Shown piece by piece: positions 42,601-54,600 of a stretch of 64,000 bases of DNA. The first letter of the stretch is position 1. Each line of letters begins with the position of its first letter. The notes below the pieces were generated by a model, which saw only the letters and a list, made by a program, of their open reading frames with translations, made no database searches and was not told the DNA's origin. Source of the stretch: Nectonema munidae (lineage: Eukaryota > Nematomorpha > Nectonematoida > Nectonematidae); assembly GCA_030549495.1 (NCBI GenBank), contig JAUIRK010000763.1, positions 62,001-126,000 on the forward strand, in the 5' to 3' direction. The translations under genes were made by a program, and so were the position numbers.

Positions 42601-45600
42601 AAGTGCTTTTTCAGTGTATTTATTAAAATTTTAGAATTATTTTTCCCAAATCATAAAAGTTATGGAAATCCTCTTTACGCAACGATTTCAAATGTCAGTC
42701 ACACGCACGATGCGAAGTAAGTCGTCTTGTCGCTTTTTTTAAATCCTTTTTATCACTCCTCTTAAAATGCGTGTATCATTCATTAACACTTTTTGCAAAA
42801 AGTTAAAGATTTCTCAAATTAAAAATAATTTTTTTTACTAATTTGGTCAGGTTGCCGCCATCCTTGTATGTAAGTATATTTTATGCTAAATTACAAAATG
42901 CATTATTTTGAGTATTTTCATATTATACATATATTATATACCGTTTTTATTTATATTTTGTCTTTCTAAAATACAAAATAAAATTAAAAAAGGCCAAATC
43001 CTGTATTTAAAACATATTCAGTTTTAACAACAAGTGTGACGACCTAAAAATATAATACAGTTTCCTCTACTCATTAAAAAAAGTTATATTCTACCACTAT
43101 TTCCAAATACGCAATTATTTAAAATTAAAGATAAATTAATTTTGAAAATGTGCAATCCTTAGACAAAGTGTTTTTTAATCACTGAAATCTATCCATCTCC
43201 TGACACTGTTGTTACCTGTGAGTTTTGGAGAGGCTACATATGCGCAGATATAATAATTTCATTTTTATTTCATTCTGTTTTTCCGTGTAATTCTGTATGC
43301 CACATATATGATCTTCAAATTCGATGTTTCTATATAAATCAATCAAACGCATCTTCATAGTTTAACTCGGAGATTCCGTTTTTTCAATTTTTTCGTGATT
43401 TAACTCGTTTTTCTTTTTGTTATTTGTTCCATTTTCTTAACGGAAATATCTTTAAATTTTCCCAAAATTTTTCTAGTTTTTTAAATAGTATATTTGAAGC
43501 CTCCTTCTTCATTTTGTAACACGCCTGAGTCTGTGGAAAAGTTGAAGTATCTAAAAACTTCTTTTCTTAACTTTTTGATAGCTCCTATTTTAAGGAGTTT
43601 TAAGTTCATTTTCTATAACATATTGTGGTCTAATTTTGAGGACGCAGCTGTACAAAAAACTATGTTGCGCAATGGAAGCGTAAAACGTTTTTTTTATAGC
43701 TAATTTAAAATGTTATATTCAAATAATTATAAAAATGAAATAATATATTTTTTATTTGGCTTCATTTATAAGAACCTTTTCAAAAATGTTAAAATTCTTT
43801 CTTCATTTGTCATCTTCTGGGAATTTTTAAAAATCTATATTACGTCCAAGAAATGGACTGTTGTTATAAAATTTTGTGGTCGGCGCTTTTTTTGATATTA
43901 GCATATAATATTTTTATTTGGCAAAATTAGTATTGTTGATATTAGTGATGGGATGATACCATAATTGTGTACGATTCTGATTCCTGTTGATTTGTATTCA
44001 TTCAATAGCATCTAAGTTATTTTAGGCCCCCTACTCCTTCTCTCCAAAGTCTTTACTCTGAGTAGATGAACTAAGTAGCACACACTTACTAACTTTAAAC
44101 TTAGGGAATTATTTGTCGCAATTATTTTATTTTGTTGCGATATCATATCATGTACATAAAATTGATTTCGATGTACCAAAAATACAGAAGTGTTGGTGTT
44201 ATGGCTGATTGTGTTGTGAACAGATGCAATAGTTTTATCCTTAAATTTATTTATTAGGAAAAATACGGTGTGTGTAACTGTATATAAAACATACACATTT
44301 AATTTCACAGTGCAATTTGCACTGTTCTCTCCAGAAAGGCATAATATGCTTGTGGCAAACACCACCATGATATCCAATCAAACTTTTGTCTCCTGGGGTC
44401 TTACATTTATTATTTTTCATTGATTTTTAGGCAGAACATTATGCTTATTTTCACTATTTTTTGCACTAAACATAACGAAAAACTTTTCTTCCCAGTACCA
44501 CGTATATGACAGTGCAGGCATGAGTCAATAATATTGCGCTGAATTAACTATTCCTCATCTAATCAATTTTCTACTTCATTGATTCATCATGTGCACACAG
44601 CAAAGATATGCCATGTTTAAATGAGTAAAGTTGCTCCTGTTCAAAATGTTTTTAACTCTCACTGAGGTTATTACCATTTCCACTTGTTCAAATCGCAAAG
44701 TAGAACACAGTAAATTTTGTTTTTAAATTTTAGTTACTCAAATGGATTTATGATTGCGCTAAACATTTTACAACATAATTTAAAGAATTTGAAAAGAAAC
44801 TATACTTTGGATGCTTTTGCATCATTTAAAAAGATGTTTTGTTTGAGACTTGAAATTTTAAGGGAATACTGAACAGAAAGGAATTTTGAAAGGGTTTTAT
44901 AATTACACCTTTCATTGATGAAGATATCGATAAAAATATTTTTCATGATTTAGAAAGGGTTTACTTTTTAGAAAATATTTTAAGACCAAAAAATTAAAGC
45001 TGCTTGTGAGTTGGATTATAAAAATTCATAATTTTTCAATTTTCGCTTTTGAGATGTGAAATAAATATATTTGAATAATCATCTGAATATATTTTTCTTT
45101 CAGAAAATTTTATCGATGGAGTTGCGAGATGATAAAAAACGATTCCTAACTTGGATTAAACATAGAAAAAGTTCTGATGACCATGATGAGAAAGGATTCA
45201 ACAAAATAATGCGGATAATCTGTGGGTTGTTTAGGGGATGTAGGCGAGTGTGGATTCGATCTCTCTAATTATTATCAGTTTTCATAATCGTCAATGAGAG
45301 TTTGAACTCTCAAAGTCTGAAAGATGAAGGAGAGTTACGGTGTATTCCAATGTTTATATTTGACTACAACCTCATTTTCAAGCACGACTGCAATGACATA
45401 TCAATTTTCTTGATTAATCGTCTATATAAACTGAGTCATCTGATGTCATTTATTTTATAAAAAGAGTTTAATCACAGTTTTTGTTGCTAAGATCAGGGTG
45501 CAATATCAGGGCCAGCGTTATGTGTGTTCAAATGTTTATTGAATAAAAAATTCAATTTTGTTGAAGAAAAGTTCTGAAACTGGAAAAAATCATATAATTA

Positions 45601-48600
45601 TGGCAAGAAGCTCAGTTATTTATATGTGGCATCTTAATATCCTATTGATTGACGTTTGATACTAAAAGTGATTAAATTATAATTTAATATGATCATTTAA
45701 TTTAATAATTTTAAAGTTTTCAGTCTTGTTCTTCATCTTCATGACTAAATATTATTGACAGAGGAGATTTAAGATTGTCATTGACTTTATTGGAAACTGA
45801 CATATCAAATTTAGCCTCAAAGCATCCAGTTCAACTCTCACACCAAACAACATATTTTATCGAATAAAAATTCTCACTTCTTAATAAATTTGATTTTATA
45901 AAATTTTATTAATTAAATAGCAGAGTTATATGTATATAATACAAAATTAATTGAGCAAGCAAATAAAAAATAGTGATTTAAAGCGGCTTACTTATTCCTG
46001 AATTTTTGATAAATAAAAACATTTGAAAAATAAATTAGTTACCAATAAAAAATAAGAACTCCATAGCTAAATATTTTCAGTTCGAAAAGGATCCATTAGA
46101 GAAAACGGTTGAGAAGCGCTGTTTTGTACACTGCAACTTCCTCAGTATTGAACACGTTAGCGACTCGATAAAAAGATTCATTATATAGATATTTTCACTA
46201 AACAAATAAACCGAGAGTAGTTGAAAGTATTGGATGGTAGCGTGGAGTTAAACTAAGGTTTATTTTTGAGTCTGGCTGTTGGATGAGGGTTGTTCGCAGA
46301 AAAATATTGGTAAATGTCGTTTTGCCAGGATTTAAACACTATGAGAGTTGTGTGCCGCCGCCGTTGTATCAAGAAATGAAAACCATCTCCTAACCCATTT
46401 AAGACCAAGCAAAGCAGACGATATCTAAAAAAACGCAGACGATTTATATTCAAAGTCATTGAAAAAAGCAGACAAAGATGAAATTACTTATGTTCCAAAA
46501 TAGGAACATTGGTCGTTAATGGGTTAAATATGCGCTTAAAAATGTAGTAGCTGTTACTTTGTAAAGTAGTAGCCATAATTATGCCCAACTTTACTACTTA
46601 ATATAGTAAAATTCATGTTATGATAGTAAATTTACAATTTGAGGCATTGAAGAACACTAAAGAAGGAAATAATGAGGAAACTTTAGAATATTAATATTTG
46701 AAAAAATGACCAAAATTCAGAAACAACTTTGCTCATCATTCAAGAACTTGTATTTGAATAGTAATCGCCACGTGAATTTTACCTAGTGTTATCCAATTAA
46801 TGGCAGCTTTTCTTTTTTACCTGTCATCTCAGCCCAACAAAGAATAGTTCACCCTTATTTTGATGACTTCATTCCTTTAGTACTCTCATTTTAACTAAAA
46901 AGCATGATCAAGCATTGACCTAAATATGGCTCCTCGTCAGCATTAAATTCAGATATTGTTTTGGCCACCTAACCAAACAATTTTATCCAATTCTCGCTCT
47001 TTTTCTCTTCATGTTTTTATTTGAGAGTAATGACGATTCTATTTTTTTTTTCAATTTTATATAAAAATAGCTGGGAGATTTTAATGACTAGTTAAAAAAA
47101 TATAACTAAAAATAATTTTATCAAGATGAGTTATTTCAATAAAAGTAAACTGTTGATTTAAATTTTTACAAGTGGATTTATTCATAGTAGTAAATATAAG
47201 GAAAATTGATAACACTAAGGGAAATTTGATTATAATAAACGAAATTTTGTTCTTTCAGTTATTGATACCATTATCCATGCTTATTTTAAGCGATTTCTGT
47301 TGTATATATATTTTTTGAAATTATCTTTTAATCGATCGGTGAAGGCGTAAATTTTTGGGAAATTTTGTGTCAATAGTTATACATATGATGCAAAAACAGT
47401 TCCTTAAAAAGGAAAAAAAAATGCATTTTTACTAAGCATAATTACATTAAAATAAATGTGTGCAATGCCGTTTTAAAAAGACATGATATAAATACCGGAG
47501 ATATTTATGCATTATAATTGGTTTACGTTTGGGTTGCGCTTAATTAGTCAGCATTATTCACCGATTAATATTGAGCTAATTTTCAGCCATTATCATCATT
47601 AGTAAAAATTAACTTTACTACTTTTTTACTATTCAAACAGTAATATTACTAGTTATTATTTTTTGAATTAATATTTGATATATACTCCGTATAGTTTTTC
47701 TACTTTTATACTTTAGCGCTTTTCTTAAATAAAATTTTTGTTGAGATCAAAAGGCTATCCAGCAGTTGTGTAACAATAGCTCAAGTTTTTCATTGGTGGT
47801 AATGATTTAATGTACGTCATTTATTCTGAACATATTAAAGCCATGCAATCATACATATTTTCATTTTTATATTTTTTGATATAGTAAAAATTTGTAAGTT
47901 TATATATTCTACACTTTAAAGACTTTGAGGACCAGTGTTACAACAATGTCCAAAGAAGTGAAAATTGTCTGCTTTAAATATGTAAAATTCTTTTGAAAAG
48001 GAAAACAGATTATGAGTCTTCAAATTTCTCCTCCTTAACCCGTTAATGACCAGAATAACCAGATGATTTGTATTAAAAACAATTTTTAAACGCTCGTTAA
48101 ACGGTTAAAAGTAAAGTATTAAAATAAAGCATATGTTTTTTACCAAAGTTTCAAGATGAATGAAATGGAGAGGAGACTAGAAAATTTGAGTTGTGTCGTT
48201 GAAAATGTTCTCTCAAAGTCCAAAACTTCACTCGCTTCTTCTACGACGAACGAAACACTGAGTAAGTGCCTTACTTTGAAAAGGTGGCAAATGGAATAAA
48301 CGTGATCTCGCTCAACGTGTGCGCTTACATTCGTCTTTTGAATAGAAATGGACATGAGTTCTTCTCCTAATTTAGCTAGCGCATTGACGACGACAGGCAG
48401 TGATTACAAACTAAACTTGATTTCCTTGCATAGACAAGCTTCCTTGCTGAAAGACGATATCGATTCGCTAAGGAAAGTCGCATACTCACACTCCAAAACG
48501 ATTCAAGGCATTTTAAATCAAACACAAAAAAAGTTCAGTGTAAGTGTGTGCTTTAATATTCTCCTCTACCTACCTACTTCACTTTTTGTCCGTTTCGACT

Positions 48601-51600
48601 CTTGACGTCACCGTAAAGCATAATAATTTCCTTTGGTGGACTCCGCCCACATAGCTCGTCTTTGTAGATTGAAGAGTGTCTTCCAACGAAACTACTCAAC
48701 AAGTTTTTTTAATTGCTGTGAATTGCATCCCATAGCACTTTCTATAGATAGAGAGATCGAGGTGTAGAGTAAGAGGCAAAAGTATTTGGATACATCAGAA
48801 AAAAATAAGTAAACTTTTCAGCAGGATTTTGTCATTAATCATGGTCTCTTATCACCATTTCCTCTCTTTCCCAACCAAGCCAGAGTATGGGACATTTGAA
48901 CATGCGCGTTTTGTTTACATGAAAAGCGTATGATAACAATAAATTGCATAAATATTCTTCATGTGTCCAATGTCTTTGCATATCACTGTGTATATCTTTG
49001 CTTGACTATATCAGTGGGTACGATGCGATTATCTTATTTGAATTGAATTAAATAAGCTAATTTTTATATCTATAAAGCGTATATATATAAAACATTTTTT
49101 TGATCTTTCCAATTTAACATCAATTTTTTACAAAATGAAAGGGTTTAAAAAAAAATTAATCGATATTTACCTTATTTAGGATTCTGAGTATGAAGTTGTT
49201 GGCGAGATGACTTGAAATTCACATCATTGCCCCGGATCTGAGAATAAAATTGTGCTATTTTACTTAAAAAATTTTTTTTAAAAATTGACTACAAAATTTA
49301 TAAAAAATTCACATTTACGCAATTTTAATACCTCATTTTACGCCATTGACTTCGAAATAATCAACCCTTTCGATTCATTGCATACATATTTGAAATCAGC
49401 GTATCAAACTCTATCAAATTTTCAATTTCTCAGGCCCTTTCGGTCGGCTCTAAATTATGACTTCACATTTATTCAACAAATTAACAAGTATTATATACAT
49501 TTTTAGAATCCTCTTTATTCTGTTTAATTATTTTAATGTTTTATTTAATTATTTTGCCATTGTCTTTAAAATTTACTTGGAAACGGAGATTTCTTTCCAT
49601 GGGATATCAATGATCCTTGTGGTAGATATCAATGATTATTAGAGGTACCAAAGGTCTTTGCAGGATTACAATGATTTTGATAGGACTTAGAATTATAGTG
49701 ACTAGAATCTGATCTGTCTCGATCGAAGCGAGAGACGAATGGGGGTATCAACTTCTAATGAGTGCCTATAATCTTTGAGGGTATCAATTGATCTTTGTGG
49801 GGGATATCAATGATTATTAGAAGTGCAAATGATCTTTGCAGGGGATATCAATAATCTCTACGGAGGGGGGGGGGGGTGGGGGGTATCGATGATTTTTGCG
49901 GATACCAATTCTCTTTGATTACTTAGAATCCGATCTGTTTCGAACGAAGCGAGTGACGAATGGAGAACCCACTTGTGAGTTTATAATAAAATAACGATAA
50001 TATTATAGACACAAAATGTAAGATTACCATTTTGGTTATATTATAAGCTTTAACGCCATCTACCATTTTGGTAACAGGCAATCTGCACTGGATGCTGCTT
50101 TGCCGAATTGTGCTCTCTTCATCCAATGTGTGCATTTTAAAATGTTGGATTCATAGAATGCAAATAATGGCAGAATTAGAACTAACTGGAACTCGTATTA
50201 AAACAAGTGATAAAAAGTAACTTAATTGATCTAGTTAAGTGAGTATTCTTGCCTTTTTGTGTCGGTATTCTATATTTTTTACTATAGTTCATGAAAGCGC
50301 TAGTCTTCTAGGAATTATTAGAAGAAGCAATAGCTATAATACTATAGGACCTATGTAAAAACTTGTTTTAATGATTTGCTTAGAAATGTCAAACTATAAA
50401 ATAACACTTTTTAATCAGGGGCACACATTCGGTAGGGAAACTTCAAAAGTAAAAGCCACATTTTTTTACTACTTTTCTATTATCATTTAATATAAAACTA
50501 GTCTGCTACCGTTAAGAATAAAGAAAAATTAATTACACATCCGTAAAATATATACTATTTTGATATAAAGCATGGACATTTATGGTAAAATAGGTTTAAA
50601 ATGTGTTATGAGGAGTGTTTTCAATAACTGATGGAAAGTGTAGGACATCGTTGTCAGTAGTCTATAATGTATCTTGCTTTATATATTACCTTTTCTTTAT
50701 ATTTTCAATCTTTCATTAGTAAGAAATTATTTATGTCACTATTTAATAATAAATTTTTTTTTTTGGAATCTTCTGTGGAAGACTGCCGTAATGAAGTTGT
50801 CATGTATTATTGCATAACATACATGCAATATTATTTTATTGATGAATATGGAATTAAGAGGAAATAATTTTAAACATTTTTATCCATGTTTATATTTTTC
50901 TTTTCTGTTGAGAATTTTGAATGTCATTTAATTTCAAGCACTGAATATCACAATAACTTAAACTTTGAATATCTAAACAGCTTGCTCTTAAATGCGGTTC
51001 AAAATTGACGTGGAGGTAACCGCATAAAGAAAAATTCCCCTTATGTACGATTCTAATTACCCCTATCAATTTTATGGATAATTAACGATAGACAACTCTA
51101 CTGCTGATTTTGAGATTCTATTTTTTCCTTAATTTGCACAATAGTTTACAAGTTCGCAACCAATTTTAAAATGTGACTTAATGTGTAAAATTTTGCTCGT
51201 GTAGAAATAGCACAAGTGTTAGTATTAGAGTTAGTATTGATGTTGAGGTATGTGTTACATACAAACTTCCCTATTTACTTGATCTAGACATACATATTGA
51301 CATTAGACATCCATACACTGAAATACTATCTCCAAAAAAGAGGTATATCCAGATAATTTTTAATGCTCCCTAACAATGAACACTTTGAACCAGAGAATGA
51401 AAAAGAAGCATAAGTTAGTTTCTTCACTGTTTTAGCTAAAATTTTCAACTGTTTCAGGAGTTAAATCTGCATCTACCAACACGTGCACGAAGAGGGATGC
51501 TTTCGGATGCGATGAAAGAAGTCAAGATTTATAAAGAAGACACTTTCAAACTTGAGAAAGTGCTGAGGTATTTTTATACCTTCCTTCAAAACAAGTGTTA

Positions 51601-54600
51601 CATACTTTTTAACGATAATAAGGAACTTTATGAGAATCAAGATGTAATTAAATAAGAATTTGAATGAGAAAGTATGTCAATCAAAATGAATCTGATTTGT
51701 TGTCGCTGACAAAATTGAATAAGACATTCTAACTATTTTACAACATCAGGCCAAAATCGAACAAATTTAATTATTACATATTGTCTTGTAAAAATATTTT
51801 AATACTAATCAGCCTTTTTCCCATTCTATTTTGACTTTTGCCATTCTATATTAGCTTTTCAAAGTTATATAAAAACTTGCATGAAAAAATGTGAGCTTTC
51901 AATTCGAAACTTCAAAGAAAAATTTCTTCCAATCAAAAAAACACTTTGAGCTGTCAATGAAAAATACATAAAAATTCATTCTTTTAAAATGTGCTAATTA
52001 CTTTAGGAAACATATAGTCAATTCAAAGTTAATTAAAAATTGTCATAGTAATTAATAGAGCCTGGCGCAAATTCTAAAATTTTAACTACCCCTCTCCCGC
52101 CTTTATTTTATTATTTTGCACGCGTCCCCCACAGCAATAAACATTAAAATGCCCACAACCTCTCCACACTTAAAATCTTTAAACACTCATCTAACCCGCA
52201 ATTTAACATTTAAACCAGTACCTATATATGTTAGAGCAGTTTCTGTCAACATTAAAATATGTTTATTTTTTCAAATGAATTAAAAACATAGCGCTGTATA
52301 TTTTTCAATTTCTTGGAATTATTTAGAATAGAATTTTTTTTAATCAATTTTAATTTGTATTGAAAAAATTAATATTTCAAGTAATTTTTGACATGCTTTA
52401 TTTTGATTTTGTGAACTTGTAATAAATATGTAAAATAAATAAGGAATAAAAATATTTTTCATTCTGAATTAGTCTGAAATTTTGAAATATCTTTCATTAT
52501 TTTTAATTTGTTTCAAAAATTTAGATTTTGAAAATATCTCGACTTATTTGGGTATAAAGTCAGACCACAACGGGCGTTAGAAACTGATAAAGGGTGTATA
52601 AGACTAATGTAGCGTGGCATTTTCTTTTTAGAGAGCTGGAATCTTCTGTGGAAGATTGCCGCAATGAAGTTGTCAACAAGAAAACAAAAGTAAATGTTTG
52701 TGGAGTTGAATCGATGGCGCTTGCATTGAGTTACGCCTCTCGTGCAATTTCTGATCTTAAAAGTTTGATCTTTATACAAATTCTTACAATCTTGCAACAA
52801 ATTCACTCACATTTCATATATTATTTCCCGTTTTGTTTTTATCTTTTTTCAATTTTTTTCTAATTAAAAAAATAAAATGGATCTAAAAAATGTAAAATAG
52901 ACCTAAATTTTTTCTCCTTTTATAACATGCATTATATAAAAATATAATATTTTTGTCATTTCAACTCATTTAAATTTGCTATTGAAAGGGGTGATCGAAG
53001 TGTGATTAATTTTGTGAGATAGTTCATTTATAGTAGGCCAATGACATGCAAATTTCTGAAAATGGCACCTATATTAAATTTACTGCCAGAATAGCATATA
53101 ATCTTGAAATAATTTTAAAAAACTAAGGTTTTTCAATTCCAAAATATTTCAGAAAAATTAATTCAACACTTAAAAAACAAAACACATATTCTAGCAAAAA
53201 TTTCATACGGATCTAGAACTTTTTTTTCTAAATATAACATTTTTATTTTGTTTTATGGCATACTAAATTTTAATGTTTTTGGGCGTTTTGCCCCTACTAG
53301 GATTTTTCATTAGAAAAAAAAATATTTAAAAAAACTTTTTTTATTAGTTTAACATATATATAATAGTAATAGATGCGTAAAGAGTAAAATGAAGCAAGAA
53401 TTTTTCAATGAGTGACTTGAGTCTCATAGAAATATTCCCAATTTCTCTCTGGCACATTGTGCGTCTTGTATCAAACTATGAAGAAAGTAGGCTTGATGCG
53501 GGATCGAACCCAAGACCTTGAGTTATCGAAACCTAGTATCTAACCAACTTTACTCACGCCCTCTTGAGCTGTCATATGCTCCTTTGGATTTGGCCTAATT
53601 TCTATTTCGGGGTAACCATCTGAAGCTTTTGTCTTATTATCTTAATCCAAATAATTTGTAAAATATATGGCATAAACAATTGAAAGAAGAGAATAAAATG
53701 TCTAAGAAAAGTTATTTTATTGTCAGAATTTTTTTAAAATTAGATCGATATCCAAAAGTTCAAAAAAAGTTGCTCACTTCTTTCTTTGAAGATAGCGCAT
53801 CAAAGTTGGTCAAGGAGAAGTATTTTTATTTTTTTTATCACCATCTGAATTTGCTGGTATTAATTTATTCTTTTAAGGTTTCTAAAAGAAGAACCCAATT
53901 ACCTTGAATTGGCGTTGAAAAGATGCAAAAAACTAACGAGTACCTTGTATACACTAAAAAAGTATTTCGCTTACTCTTTAACCCATTTGACCCCAGAAAA
54001 AGCGGAAGACGCTATGAGTGTTTGATAATAAAAACGGCCTTAAAATGAAGAAATCGTCTGAGTGTGTGGGATCAAATGGGTTAAAACGAATATACGTGTT
54101 AATAACATATTTTCTCTGTGAATATTATAGGCTTGCCTCTGTCCAAGAACAAAAGCAACACGTTTTTCGCCCAGACAAAGAAATTTCTTCAATCCAAGTA
54201 TCTGCTTTTTGTATAAGATTTTGCATCAATTTCACGTGATATGTTGTTTTCTTTCATTTTCTCTCAAATTAAATGTTTGTTTTTGTCATCTTCTAAAATT
54301 CCTTTTTGCAGCATTTTTATGAAAAGATTTAAAATAATTCTACAATTGTATACTCATAGCGATTCATTTTCTAAATTCGTCTATTAACCCGTTAACGACC
54401 AGTATAATCAGACGATATATAGTATAAAGCAGAAGATCTGTATTAAAAAGCATTAATAAATGCAGGTGATTCACATTTTTGTAAAGTCGACTGTGGTCGT
54501 TAATCGGTTAAGCTAAAAGCCACGTTATTTTCATATTAATAACTTTGTGTGCAAGTATCTTCTAACTGAAAAAATATACTAGCGTTTATAAGAATTTCAA

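Larger units (their letters stand above)
32554..42634 (+). other. Intron 6, 10.1 kb
   Basis: Host to a cluster of mobile elements and repeats listed separately (34164, 34755, 35704, 36590-37470, 37651-38892, 40312, 41570). Remaining stretches (32554-34163, 38893-40311, 40641-41569) are A+T-rich with nothing I recognise. Confidence 0.5.
42717..48148 (+). other. Intron 7, 5.4 kb
   Basis: Mostly unremarkable A+T-rich DNA. It holds MITE copies at 46391-46527 and 48035-48108, an open frame at 45108-45268 after a good acceptor (not phase-compatible), and an open frame at 46256-46390 that reads CVPPPLYQEM and runs into the MITE. Neither is recognised. Confidence 0.45.
48540..51457 (+). other. Intron 9, 2.9 kb
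   Basis: Contains the minisatellite at 49610-49965 and the displaced exon 11 fragment at 50765-50802. The rest is A+T-rich without recognised content. Confidence 0.5.

Noticed and set aside
44012-44377. 121-codon minus-strand frame
   Set aside because: No recognisable motif, no splice context, Thr/Asn/Leu-rich composition expected by chance in A+T-rich DNA.
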